Notes under the pieces: model-generated | Told to the model about the DNA's origin: nothing | Seen by the model: the letters and a program-made list of their open reading frames with translations, nothing else | The model's database searches: none | Made by a program: the position numbers and the translations under genes | Assembly: GCA_024516155.1 (NCBI GenBank) | Contig: JAJJXM010000002.1 | Span: forward strand, 868,001-932,000 | DNA length: 64,000 nucleotides | Direction: 5' to 3' | Source: Pyronema omphalodes | Lineage: Eukaryota > Ascomycota > Pezizomycetes > Pezizales > Pyronemataceae | Shown here: positions 22,936 through 34,026 of the stretch, one piece after another | Position numbering within the stretch: position 1 is the stretch's first letter | How the letters are laid out: every line of letters starts with the position of its first letter

Positions 22936-23076
22936 TCTCGGATAGACAGTTGGTTCAGTTTTGAGGGATCCATATGTACATAGAACCAGGTAACTGCATT
23001 GCACTGATTAAACGGACTCGAAAAATACAAACCAGTTTAACCGCATCGGGAACCAGTGCATGCAGGAATAAATAAT

Positions 23077-23890
23077 GAGCAAAGGTCTACAATGCCCGTC
23101 TCTTGGCGCATCGTGTTTCTAAATGGCCGACCGGTTTACAATGCCCGTCACCCCTGCACAAAAATGAATGACTAAGGCCTAGCTGTGGCGGAAAGTGCTC
23201 ATCGCCAATGTCTCCGTGCGCACGTCTCCCGACCAGCGCGTTTATCTCCATGTCGACAACCACTTTGTCGCCCGCTCCTCTTCCAAAAACAAACCGCGAG
23301 GCCGACCAGCAAGGGTATGTACAGCGCATAATGGGGAAGCAGTGTACCCGTCAGGCTAAATTTATGGGCGCGCTGGAAGTGCCCGGTCGGGTGTAACGCG
23401 TGGTGCTCTTGCTTCAGAGGAGAGGGCCACGATCATGTGCGCATGGTCGAATTTTTGTAGAAAAAATGAATAAAATACAATATAAAATAAAAGAAAATTT
23501 AAATTCAAAATTGAAAATTGAAAATTTCCCAATTGATCACGTGGTAATTATTAGCATCCTGATTTTACATTTAACTGCGTCTTCATTCGCGGGCCCTTAC
23601 GCGCGTGCTTTCCATCCGCGCGTACTTCCATGGGGGTTTACGCTGTTCAAAAAAAATTTTTTTTTTTTAATTATTATTGAATTTTAAATTTTTCTGTTAA
23701 TTGCACCGTGATTATTTGAAGTATCGAGATTTTCCGTCCCCGTTCGCGTGTGTTATTCATTCGCGCGTATTCTTCAGCCACAAGTGAGCCTTAGTCATCC
23801 ATTGTTTGTGCAGGGGTGACGGGCATTGTAGACCGGTCGGGCATTTAGAAACACGATGCGCCAAGAGACGGACATTGTAGATCTTTGCTC
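23077..23890. mobile_element. 814-bp element with ~110-bp inverted repeats and 9-bp target duplication (MULE-like)
   Basis: The left end starts GAGCAAAGGTCTACAATGCC and the right end is its inverse (ACATTGTAGATCTTTGCTC). Similarity continues for about 110 bp through CTTGGCGCATCGTGTTTCTA and CCCGTCACCCCTGCACAAA. The element is flanked by a perfect 9-bp direct repeat ATAAATAAT (23068-23076 and 23891-23899). Long terminal inverted repeats with a 9-bp duplication are the hallmark of Mutator-like elements. No transposase is present, so it is non-autonomous. It sits inside a hAT relic. Confidence 0.85.
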
Positions 23891-23983
23891 ATAAATAATG
23901 TATTCAACCTCATTTTAACCCATCGGTGGCCGAGCCTGCCGGTATCTCAACCCTCCCTATTCCACCAGCTTCTGGTAACCAGA

Positions 23984-24163
23984 TTTCCCAACCTCTACAA
24001 AATGGCGTTGAACATGCTCTAAGTTCCCGCGATGACTGCTGAGTCTGAGCTGCTATTTTCCGAATGCAAGCGGATCGTTGTACCAGAACGCCATTGAATG
24101 CAAGCAGATACTCTGAAGGCCATTGAGGGGCTCAAGAGCTGCAATCGTGGGCGTCAGTTGTGA
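23984..24163 (+). pseudogene. hAT transposase C-terminal (dimerisation domain) remnant
   Basis: The frame beginning at 23984 reads FPNLYKMALNML, stop, VPAMTAESELLFSECKRIV, VPERH, stop, MQADTLKAIEGLKSC. This matches the hAT family C-terminal dimerisation domain, where fungal elements typically read MALD.LSIPAMSAE.ER.FS......R..L...T.EALECLKSW. Two in-frame stops and the absence of the upstream catalytic region show it is dead. Confidence 0.8.
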
Positions 24164-24531
24164 TTTCTGGAGACACGATTAATATAGAATTTTGTTTTTT
24201 ACGCACTGAATAATATTTATTTCCCCTTCATAAACCAGTTCCTCTGGACAAAGCAGTTTTCACAGTTTTAAACAGTTCACCTGATTTGCCAAGCCTTACA
24301 TTCAGTTAACTGGTTTTCGCAGTTCAACCAGTTTATACTACTGACAGTAAACTGAACTGGGTCGCCGTACAGTTATCATATCCCAACAGACCGTATAGTC
24401 CGTTTTGGTCGTCATTTTGAACTGGTTTGTACGACTGGAAGGTGTGTACGCGAGTCCAGCGCCCACCCAGTTTTTCTTTTTCTTTCTCTTGTTCGATATC
24501 GCGCTCTATAAGAAGTGCTTCGACTAACGCC

Positions 24532-24681
24532 ATGAGCTTCACTGAGATAACTTCGACAACATTGAGCTTCCTAACACAGTTTCTGGCGATAAGAAGGACC
24601 GTCGAAAGATCCGAATTTCTGTACCGATCTGTAACCCCTCGCCTCATTAGACCACGAATCACTCCAGCATATCTCTATTGA
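24532..24681 (+). pseudogene. Small membrane protein family, relic copy H (exon 1)
   Basis: The frame reads MSFTEITSTTLSFLTQFLAI then RRTVERSEFLYRS, followed by GTAACC at the usual donor position. It aligns over its length with exon 1 of copy E (MNPTETSATILSAIAVFLAI, then VGTIESFKFLIRC). Two arginines interrupt what should be the membrane helix. A possible exon 2 (24750-24900, SKYTTILFCDVIATG against RTRTLLFSDVVIMG in copy E) follows, but I find no acceptor that links it in frame. Probably a decaying copy. Confidence 0.45.
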
Positions 24682-26137
24682 ACAACACTGATCATAAAAA
24701 CGTCTCCGGCGGCATCTATTCCAGAGAATAAAACTTCCTCTACTACGACATGGATGTCAAATACATAGCGGCAATCCCAGCGACGTACGATACAACGCCG
24801 GTAGAAGCTTCAGCAGCCTCGAAGTATACAACAATATTATTCTGCGATGTTATAGCCACGGGGCTCATTTTATGGACAGCTGGGTTGACCGGCTTTGAAA
24901 ATGTGGGGGATGATTCAACTAAACTAATCCGTCTTGTTCCCAGAGATTTGATCTCCGGAATTAACTATAATATATTCCAGATAAAGTTATCTCACTAAGG
25001 CTTTAATAAGAACAGACGAACGTTGACTGCTTTCTGAAGAAGAGGGACGAGTCAATCTTAATATGAAGAGGAGGAGTCACGAAGAGAGGCAGCGAAGGAA
25101 GTGAGATGGAAGAAGGTTTCTTGAGTGATGAATAGAACAGCGCGGACAGACATTTCCATCGAATACATATGGGAGGGGGGCGCGCCAGTGGCGGCATCCA
25201 CCTCACCTCACTTCGGTCAACACGGCAACCCTAAACAAAGAGAGACAACCCTATCCCACCACAGGGCTCGACAGGGTAACATTCAATACTTTCATTTGAG
25301 ATGACCAATGGGAGTAGGCGACAATAATCTCTTTTGCCAGTATCTTGTTTACTCCTTCGTAATGTGCTGAGACTGGACGCTGTAAGTATACTCTTGGCAT
25401 TAATTTCTTGCGAAGAGTTGCACCTTGGAAAAAAAAAATTCAACATCTACCGAAAATTGCTGGTGGAGATGAGAGTACAGAAACTTGATTCAATAAATAA
25501 ATACTAGATAACACACTGAGCCTGTAGCAAAACCATTTATGATGACCGTCGTTTAGTCTGTGTAACATTCTGAAATTCCTGGCTCTCGCAAAAATGAAAT
25601 TCGCTTAGGAATAGGCAAGCGACAGAATTTGTAACTGATTGACCTGTAACGAGCGTATTTAACACCAGCTTAATTCATTTTTTAGGATGTGAAGATTGTA
25701 ACTTGCAAAAAGAAAGTGTGTCGGCTATAAAAATATCGCTTATTTCTCCTGACCAGCTGCTCTCCGACATTGGTTGTGAACAATGGGAGAACCCATCAAA
25801 GCAATCGCTGCATTCTTCTCTTGCGTCATTGATAGGTTTTGTTCTTTCTAATTGTAATTGGGGAGTTTTTGTAATCTTTCTAAGTTTCTTTCGAAGAGCT
25901 CATTCCCTGCCGCACCACGTATGTACCGGGATTGAATGGCCAACCCACGCAGAACCTAACCATTTACGGTCGTCGCCTGGCTACCATCTCAGGTGGAATC
26001 GTAACCCTACATAAATAACAACCCTAAAGTAGTAGGGTTATGAATAAAGTCGCAGCTTCGTTCTGAATCAATGGCATGGCTCAAAAGCTGCCCGTCTCTC
26101 CAACAATGTTCTTGAGCCATCACACAAACCTTCCAGA

Positions 26138-26590
26138 ATGAATTCCTCCGATCTCAATACTATAATATTTGGTGTTCTAGCCACCGTGTTTACCGCCATA
26201 GGAGCTATCGAAGGAATCAAATACATCATTCGTTACTTTAAGGTATCATTACATCCTTTGGCTCATCCTTCTGGATTGTATTTACTACATAACAAATTCA
26301 ATTTCTACTTTTCTAGTTGGAGTAGCAGCAAGACTGTCATCTCACTACGAGTCATGCTAATCTAGATTTCTCAGAAGCGTTTCGTTCAACGCCAACAAAT
26401 CCATCGAGCCGATATCGAAGCCGTACCGATGATGCCCCGGCAGGAGCATCGGCACCAACATGGATTCCAACTACCACGCACCCCGATCGTCGTATTGTCG
26501 AACGTGTACATCTTCGGAGCGACTGTTGGAACGTCTCCTATAGAAGAGATAAGGATGGATACTACGGCTGGGAGAGTTGAGGAGTACTAG
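26138..26590 (+). CDS. Small membrane protein family, copy C
   Basis: Predicted 106-aa single-pass membrane protein. Exon 1 (26138-26242) encodes MNSSDLNTIIFGVLATVFTA, then IGAIEGIKYIIRYFK: one hydrophobic helix at about residues 8-29 followed by a basic, aromatic cap. The 132-bp intron (26243-26374) has donor GTATCA, branch GCTAAT and acceptor TTCTCAG. Exon 2 (26375-26590) encodes a soluble tail containing HRADIEAVPMMPRQEH and FQLPRTPIVVLSNVYIFGA. The basic residues after the helix suggest that the tail is cytosolic (positive-inside rule). Copy D is an inverted paralog 81% identical in protein (86 of 106 positions). Splicing is required: the unspliced frame stops inside the intron. Function unknown. 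Confidence 0.65.
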
Positions 26591-27369
26591 AGTGCGGAAT
26601 AATTATTGATGTGGCGTTATTTAAATATTAATGAGCTTTATCTAACTAGACTGTTCTATTTTATCAAAATGAACGTGATGTGTTTTTATCTGAATATACT
26701 GTAACTATCTGGCGAGCGCCCAAAATGAGACGGTGAACAAATAATATCTCTTCGGTTTAGACAGTTTTAGTATCGCTGAATCACCTTGTAGGGAAAGTCA
26801 AGACTCAAGTCACCAACGGATACCTTATACCATGGTGGGCATACTACTACCTTTGCGGCTTTCTTGCGCCAGTATGCAGGGGTTCGACAACAAGGGTCGT
26901 GGCGGTTAGGCTGATAGTCAGGCTCAGAGCTGGTTGAAAAAATTTAGCGTAGAATGCAATTATTGTTTTCATCGGTCGGCAAAATCACTTAGCTCAAAAC
27001 AGCTTGCAATAACGTGCATGACTGAAATTCACATCAGCCTGGAAGAACCTGGAACACGAAAAGCTTAGACCTCGATCCGCCAGACTTACAAAAGAGGAAT
27101 GGCGCGACAGAGGTCACTATTTGCTGCAGCCTCCGTTATCTGATTCTCAACGTTTGGCATGGTGAAATGATATTCAGTTCCTCTTCAGCTTTGACCCAGT
27201 TTTGGCATGGCTGCATTTGATTGTTCGGAAATTCAGGTCGTCAACGGGCGCGACATAAAACATATTGAACCCAAAGTTCAGAGTGACAGAATAGAACGTA
27301 GCAAACAATCCCATATCGTCGAACTTCAATCAAAATGCGTTTTTGTGGCGAAATAGACATTGAAATCTG

Positions 27370-27790
27370 ATGGGAAAGGTTGTCTGGGCTCCAGTGTATC
27401 CAGAGTATCAGGGTTGTACATTACACGAGCAAACGGCACAAATCAACAGGGCACGGTTTATGACTAAATTCAGTGCATGTCACACAGCGGCGGTACCAGC
27501 AATTATTAAGGAATAGGTAGGAATATCACAGCTGCTCCATACGTAAAGCAACTACAGTATAGCTCCACTGCCACAATTTCTTAGAACCCAAGAGCCATAA
27601 CACCAAACCAACGATATCCATACATAAATTCTAGCTTAATGCTAGTGATTCTTGAGATACGTAACTCACCTGGAGACGAAGTGAACGCTTCTTAGCATCT
27701 ACACCTTTCACAACATCAAAATATCATCTTCAGTCGCACTAGCACACTATACAAGCCCTTACTATTTTCTTATCAATATTCCTATATCTC
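27370..27790. repeat. Diverged direct repeat X, copy 1
   Basis: This segment matches 29400-29850 in the same order and orientation. Shared stretches include GGTTGTCTGGGCTCC (GGTTGCCTGGGCTCC in copy 2), ACCAGCAATTA followed by AAGGAATAGGTA, and ACCAAACCAACGATATCC. On the minus strand both can be read as DIVGLV(L/V)WLLG, a hydrophobic stretch next to a GTGAGT/GTGAGC donor. This hints at a decayed small membrane protein gene, but no complete frame is found. Confidence 0.6.
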
Positions 27791-28532
27791 AAAACAGATG
27801 CTACATACTTCTCGTGTAAATTTCCGGACCAGCAATCGTGCAGTATATTCTTAATGTCAATTGCTACTTGATCAGGGTTCAGTTTTGAAACATAGTCTCG
27901 CGCTTATTGTAACAGCTGGCCTTGGAAAAATTTGTGAATTTTGTTGATATCGTTTGATCTTTCTTTTGCGTTCAATACCAAGGTTCTTACATCCTAGATG
28001 TCCTCAACTATAGGCTTTGTTTTTATGGAAATTATGCACGATGCCCCCGCTAAGACATTTAATCTTCAAGATACCCTCATTGTTTTTTGAAGTGATACAA
28101 TAGAACTTCCTGGATAATTCTGGGGTTTCAAAATTCAATTGCTAGGCGTATGTAGTTGTGGATGGCAGATCCCGGTATTTATGAAGGCATCACCACTGCG
28201 GCCCTATAAGGGAGCTATACTACAATAGGTATAGCGTGTACCTGAGTCCAAGTAGCACAAGTCGAGTGATATATAATGATATTAATGCATGCATGATATA
28301 AGTGGGGACCAGCATGTGTAATGTTGTCATTCCATCCGATCAGGTGAGTTGATACTACAAATCTACCACAAGAGGAGATACTGCTTTCTCAGCGAATTCT
28401 TTCAGTCGCTCACCAGAAAGGCACAGTATATATTGATAAATACATCATATCTCCTTCAATGAAACATCACAGTTTGAAGTTGGATAGGTTTCGAATTCAC
28501 AAACAATGCTACATCAATGATTGTTCCAAACT

Positions 28533-28985
28533 CTAGCAGTCATCAACTCTTCCAGCCATAGTATCTATCCTTATCTCTTCTACAGGAGACGATCCAACAG
28601 TTGCTCCGAAGATGTACACGTTCGATAATACGACGGTCGGGGTACGTGGTAGTTGGAATTCATGTTGTTGTCGATGCTCCTGCTGCGGCATCATCGGTAC
28701 GGCTTCGATATCGGCCCGAGAGATTTGTTGGCGTTGAACACAGCGCTTCTGAGAGATCCACATTAGCATGACTCGTAGCGAGATCTTACTTTTGCCGCTA
28801 CTCCAAGCAGAAAAGTTGAAATTAAATTTGTTATGTAGTAAATACAGTCCAGAAGGACGAACAAGTGAATTTAATGATACCTTAAAGTAACGGATGATGA
28901 ATCCGATTCCTTCGATAGCTCCTATGGCGGTGAATACGGTAGCTAGGATGCCGAGTATTATGGTGCTGATTTCAGAAGAATTCAT
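28533..28985 (-). CDS. Small membrane protein family, copy D
   Basis: Predicted 106-aa inverted paralog of copy C. Exon 1 (28985-28881) encodes MNSSEISTIILGILATVFTA, then IGAIEGIGFIIRYFK. The 132-bp intron (28880-28749) has exactly the length of that in copy C, with branch GCTAAT and acceptor TCTCAG. Exon 2 (28748-28533) encodes a tail with SRADIEAVPMMPQQEH and FQLPRTPTVVLSNVYIFGA. Here the intron has no stop and is a multiple of three, so an unspliced transcript would encode a 150-aa protein carrying a 44-residue insert. Flanking sequence is also related to that of copy C (CCAGAATGAATTC before the start, GGAA.AAT.ATTGATGT after the stop), so gene and flanks were duplicated together. Function unknown. 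Confidence 0.65.
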   Translation of the reverse strand: MNSSEISTIILGILATVFTAIGAIEGIGFIIRYFKVSLNSLVRPSGLYLLHNKFNFNFSAWSSGKSKISLRVMLMWISQKRCVQRQQISRADIEAVPMMPQQEHRQQHEFQLPRTPTVVLSNVYIFGATVGSSPVEEIRIDTMAGRVDDC

Positions 28986-29399
28986 TCTGGGACGTTTGAT
29001 TTGTAACTGAAAAGTGTTGTTGAAGAGATGGCGGAGGTCCAGGTAGTTTCCGCGTTCTTAATATCTAACTGAGCAGAATACACAGCCCTAACCCATACAT
29101 AATATGGAGGAACGGCGTTGTTCAAGATATGTTACATGCACTATGTATACATGGTAGTTTCAATGCTTTTTTTTTTCACTGCCTCAATGCACCTCCTCTT
29201 ACCTTATTGGGCGCCTTTATCGCCAACGTACATAGTGAGGTAGTGTTCCTCTATCCAATCCGGTAAGTGCGACATGGGATGACCTGCACAGATCAGCCAA
29301 TGAAAAGGGGACCTTCATCGCTGTCTTGTGTAACAAACCTACATAATCAATCAACCATAAATACTGGAAGCTGATGACTAACATCTAGCCTAACAAATT

Positions 29400-29850
29400 C
29401 GACGTAAAAGGTTGCCTGGGCTCCCGGGTTTCCCAATTGAGTTATCCGATATAACTCGATATGAGTTACACAAGTAGACAAGAATGGCACGAATGTACAA
29501 TGCACCGTGCACGACCAGATTCGGTGTATGTCATACAGCGACGGCACCAGCAATTAAGGAATAGGTAAAGATATTACATTTTCTCCATGCTGCTTCAAGC
29601 AACCATGTACAGTAAACCCTTATGGACACCATACCACCACAATCCCGCTAAACCTAAGAGCCATACTACTAAACCAACGATATCCTAACATAAAGTGCTA
29701 GTCATTCTTGAGACATGTAGCTCACCTAGGGGTGGAGTGTACGCTCCTGAACCTATTCATCCTTCTTAACGTTACAAGCGCATCTCTAATCGCACTTCAA
29801 TATAAGCCCTCTATATATAGAAAATCTTCCTATTTCCTTACCAGTATACG
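29400..29850. repeat. Diverged direct repeat X, copy 2
   Basis: Second copy of the segment at 27370-27790, lying on the other side of copy D. See copy 1 for shared blocks. Substitutions are spread through the segment and many are C/T or G/A differences. Confidence 0.6.
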
Positions 29851-30189
29851 TATACAAAAAAAGAGCTGCTACTTCCCATGCAAAAACCGCCGAGAGCCGT
29901 GGCCATATTTCCACGTTGTATGTAAATCATCACAATATCTTTGTACACCAGATCATCGTAGAATCTATTCCTATAAGATGTTAGCCGCATGAGTACTTAA
30001 AACCACAACCGTGCATACCTCCCCACCAACGATATCACATGCGCAGAAAACTTGCAGCTGGACTGGGAGGTGAATTCTGGCACTATCTGGTGTAGTAACA
30101 AGCCCGTAGTGACTGCCAAAACGACGGACTTTCCTATCCTGGGATGATTGAGGTTATAATAACCCCCACCCCTTACCCACGGGAATATC

Positions 30190-30580
30190 CACCTGTGCCA
30201 GGGGGTGCTAAATCTCCCCGGTAACCTAGCATTGTCCCGAATTTCATATTGCGTCCTAGATGTGACATGGATTTGGCGTTGTCCCGGATTTCATATTGGG
30301 TCCTAGATGTGACATGGATTTAGCGTTGTAGCTTAAAGATTGTCCGGAAGCTCATATGTACTTTAGGGTGCGTTTGGTTGCACCCGAAAACATGGATTTT
30401 AGCCTTTGTTCAACTTTGTTTTCCGTCCAACCAAGCACACCCTATTAACATGGATGTGACAAATATGTAGCGTTGTAGCCTAAAGAATTAGCTTAAGGGG
30501 GTGCTCAACCTACTCATTAACCTGCGTTGCCCCCAAGTTCATGTGTGCCACACATGTAGCCTAAATAATTAGCTTACATA
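30190..30580. repeat. Partly tandem repeats around a small inverted-repeat insert
   Basis: TTTCATATTG.GTCCTAGATG then TGACATGGATTT occurs twice in tandem (about 30240-30325). GGGGGTGCT...TAACCT.GC.TTG occurs at about 30205-30235 and 30497-30530. A mini-MITE-like insert (30365-30444) separates parts of the array. No coding sequence is evident. Confidence 0.5.
30365..30444. mobile_element. 80-bp mini-MITE
   Basis: Inverted ends AGGGTGCGTTTGGTTG and CAACCAAGCACACCCT (one mismatch) enclose about 48 bp. Ends of the form GGGTG.GTTTGGTTG are common among small non-autonomous DNA elements. Target duplication cannot be resolved. Confidence 0.55.
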
Positions 30581-30818
30581 GGGATAGGGCTTAAACCGGG
30601 TTTCATCACATCAGTTAGGCACGTGATTTGGGCACTCCGGTAGGACACTAAACGCTCGGCTATTTTAGTTCCTGTTTTTGCGGATAAAATTTCTATTTTT
30701 CACGCTGCAAAGCATAAAAAAGCGAGTGTAATGTAGCGGTAGATAAAAGATGTAAGATAAAATGATAAAGAAACTGAATAAACTGTGAAGAACGAGAAAT
30801 TGGAACTGAAAAAATATT

Positions 30819-30889
30819 TGCATCCGTCGGGAATCGAACCCGAGCCAATTGCTTGGAAGGCAATTATGATACCATTTCACCACGGAAGC
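30819..30889 (-). tRNA. tRNA-Gly (UCC), copy 2
   Basis: 71-nt body identical to the copy at 17043, followed on its own strand by a T6 terminator. It carries the same U-U mismatch at the third acceptor pair. The flanking sequence is unrelated to that of the other copies. Confidence 0.85.
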
Positions 30890-31114
30890 GAATGGGTGAG
30901 CCATTTAGATATACATATTTTATCTTATTCCCATCATTTTCCCCACTTGTCCATGATCCACTTCCTCATTTATAGCACCCCCTCCCCTGGCATAAATCCC
31001 TGCCAACCCCTGCAAACTCTAGGAAACCCTTCTGACCTGGTAATCCCAACTACCCGTGCCTAAAGTTGTTGGCTAACGACCCCATCCCCAGCTGCTCGTC
31101 CACGAGCAACCGTG

Positions 31115-33338
31115 GGCACTCCTACGCCCTGTGGTACAAAAAAAAGGTGTTTAATCAAACCACACATTAAACCACGAAAGGTGTTTAATTTAAACATCCA
31201 CAAAATTCATTTACTAAACACCTCTTTAAACACTTACTAAACACCTTTAAACACCTTTTTAAACACCTTTAAACACCTTTAAACACCTACTAAACACCTT
31301 TTTAAACACCTACTAAACACCTTTTTAAACACCTACTAAACACCTACTAAACACCTTTAATCACCGAATTAAACACCTTTTTAAACACCTACTAAACACC
31401 TCCAAACACCTTGCACAATAGTGGTTTGATCAAGCACCTCAGATATTTTTTAAATGTGTTAAATTAATTACTAAACCACTCGCTCATTATATAACATGTC
31501 TCTAGCTATTGCCAGGTCCTCTATCTATACATACAGGAACCTCCCACCTCCCTCCTCACCCCTCCTACTCCTGCTCCTGCTCTCTGTGTAGTACCATTCG
31601 CTTTGTGCCTTTATTAATTGACCCTTACATATGCTGGAATCATTGTTCGCTTCAATAAATAGACTTAGGTTTTCTGAGCATCCTGTTTGTCTGGTTAGCA
31701 TTGTAGATACTTGTGGGGTTGGTTTGCAGTACTTGACTCAGCGAGTATCTAGAAGTTCATATCCCAATTCCCCCTCTCTCTCTCTTTTTTCCCTCCGGTG
31801 GCGTATGGTGTATGAACTAGCAAATTCTGTTGAGGGACAAACATTTGACATGAGGAAAAACTTACAGTTAAACAAGAGGGAGAGATGGAGGTGGAGAAAC
31901 AAGTGAATGAAATGGATGAAGAACGAGGAACAACAACGGCACAACGAACAGAACATAAGGAAGGGATGCGCACTAAGGCAATATCCACTTCCATCAACAA
32001 ACATAAGCAGAACACAGCTCTACAGTTTAAAACTGAATGTTCAGTAGAACACTGCAGGGTGATTTATATGAACCATGGAAAAGCCCTCCCTAGGAAGTGG
32101 ACTGTAGATGTTTATTTGAACATCAGAGGACAGTTCAAATAAACCCCGAAGAATAAGCGAAGAAGGTGTTTATTTAAACACCCCTAGGGTGTTTAAATAA
32201 ACACCAAAGAATAAGCGAAAAAGAATGTGTTTATTTAAACATCCTTAAACACCCCTAGGGTGTTTAAATAAACCCCTCAAAAAAAAAAATCAAGGTAGTT
32301 GTTTAACTAAACAACGCTGGGTGGTTTAGCTAAACGCCGTAAATCACACTAAACAACTTCGGTGTTTAGAGGTGTTTAACTAAACACCTTTAAACAACGA
32401 TGGGTGGTTTAGCTAAACACCTTAAATCAGACTAAACAACTTTGGTGTTTAGGGTGTTTAACTAAACACTTTCGGTGTTTAGCTAAACCACGAAGGTGTT
32501 TGAACTAAACCACTCTCACTCGTTTTCTTGTACCATAGGGTAAGCAGAAAACAGCTCTACAGTTTAAAACTGAATGTTCAGTAGAACACTGCAGGGTGAT
32601 TTATATGAACCATGGAAAAGCCATCCCTAGGAAGTGGACTGTAGATGTTATACAAACATCAGAGGATAGTTCAAATAAACCCCGAAGAATAAGCGAAGAA
32701 GAAGGTGTTTATTTAAACACCCCTAGGGTGTTTAAATAAACTCCAAAGAATATGTAAAAAAGAAGGTGTTTATTTAAACATCCTTAAACACAAATTGGTT
32801 GTTTATCTAAACACCCCTAGGGTGTTTAAATAAACACCTAAGAATAAGCGAAAAAGAAGGTGTTTATTTAAACATCCTTAAACACCCCTAGGGTGTTTAA
32901 ATAAACAACAAAGAATAAGCGAAGAAGAAGGTGTTTATTTAAACATCCCTAAACACAAATTGGGTGTTTATTTAAACCACTTTGGATGGTTTAAATAGAC
33001 CCCAAAGAATAAGCGAAAAAGAAGGTGTTTATTTAAACACCCCTAGGGTGTTTAAATAAACCCCACAAAAAAAAAATCAAGGTAGTTGTTTAACTAAACA
33101 ATGCTAGGTGGTTTAGCTAAACACCGTAAATTACACTAAACAACTTCGGTGTTTAAGGGTGTTTAACTAAACACTTTCAAACAACGATGGGTGGTTTAGC
33201 TAAACACCTTAAATCAGACTAAACAACTTTGGTGTTTAGGGTGTTTAACTAAACACTTTCGGTGTTTAGCTAAACCACGAAGGTGTTTGAACTAAACCAC
33301 TCTCACTCGTTTTCTTGTACCATCGGGTACGGAGTGCC
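31115..33338. mobile_element. 2.2-kb DNA transposon with palindromic subterminal repeats
   Basis: The left end GGCACTCCTACGCCCTGTGG followed by TACAA is matched by the inverted right end (TTGTACCATCGGGTACGGAG then TGCC). A similar 7-11-bp sequence (AGCAACCGTG at left, AGCAACACGTG at right) flanks it and may be a degraded target duplication. Inside, dozens of copies of TAAACACC/GGTGTTTA in both orientations form palindromes such as GTGTTTATTTAAACACCCC then TAGGG. They concentrate at 31150-31410 and 32155-33300. A 133-bp segment (32004-32136) recurs at 32542-32676. The longest frame (31885-32142, 85 codons) is unrecognised. Class II, family undetermined. Confidence 0.65.
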
Positions 33339-33499
33339 AGCAACACGTGAATTATTCAAGTAAAGAGTAATATTGAAGTAGATACCCTTAAGTGTATACA
33401 GACCAATTTTTCAAGACGAAATAGCGGTTGAGTAGATAATGGCAATTGATGATCTACTAGAATATCTTTAGGCATGAGTAATCCTTCCGATCCAGAAAA

Positions 33500-33770
33500 T
33501 GCCTCTATTTCATTCCGGCCAATGCTTCCAACCTTCCATTCCCGCCAATGCTTCCACCCCTTCCAACCCTTCGATTTCTCCCTCCCCTTCCACCCCTTCC
33601 AACCCTTCCAACCCTTCCATTCCCGCCAATGCTTCCAACCCTCCAACCCATCCAACCCATCCCTCCCATCCCTCCCATCCCTCCCATCCCTCCCATCCCT
33701 CCCATCCCTCCCATCCCTCCCATCCCTCCCATCCCTCCCATCCCTCCCATCCCTCCCATCCCTCCCAACC
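33500..33770. repeat. 9-bp minisatellite (CCCTCCCAT / CCCTTCCAA)
   Basis: About 12 tandem copies of CCCTCCCAT (33655-33770) preceded by degenerate CCCTTCCAA-type units. Because the period is a multiple of three, every frame stays open, producing long spurious proteins (PSH, GMG or RDG repeats). I do not regard these as genes. Confidence 0.9.
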
Positions 33771-33959
33771 CCCCATAACTCCATGTATATATCCCGGATA
33801 AACAAGACAAAATCAACCGCAACCCAAACCGCAACCCAACCCAAACCTAAACCCAACCCCAATCCAAGCTCAACGTCACCTACGCCATATCGATATCGAT
33901 ATCTATAGCAATAGCAATATAAATTCTAAATCAACAAAAGACCGTTTATATAGCTCTTT

Positions 33960-34026
33960 ATTGGGGGATTTGGGGATTGGGGGATTGGGGGATTGGGGGA
34001 TTGGGGGATTGGGGGATTGGGGGATT
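33960..34026. repeat. 8-bp G-rich tandem repeat (GGGGGATT)
   Basis: About eight tandem copies of an 8-bp G-rich unit, immediately followed by the TAGTGAG array. Runs of four to five G could form quadruplexes (inference). Confidence 0.9.

Larger units (their letters stand above)
22790..24440 (+). mobile_element. Decayed hAT-type DNA transposon (contains a nested insertion)
   Basis: The segment holds a hAT transposase remnant (23984-24163) and has related AACTGG/CCAGTT-rich ends. On the left, CAGTAGCCAGTTCACC and repeated GCAGTTTTGGT units lie at about 22875-22935; on the right, AACTGAACTGGG and GAACTGGTTTGTAC. A sequence similar to the right end (inverse, sharing AACTGTACG and CTGCGAAAACC) occurs alone at about 50965-51110. 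The element is interrupted by the complete element at 23077-23890. Boundaries are approximate. Confidence 0.5.

Noticed and set aside
31885..32142. 85-codon frame inside the palindrome-rich element as a transposase
   Set aside because: No catalytic motif; the second copy of the segment does not keep the same frame.
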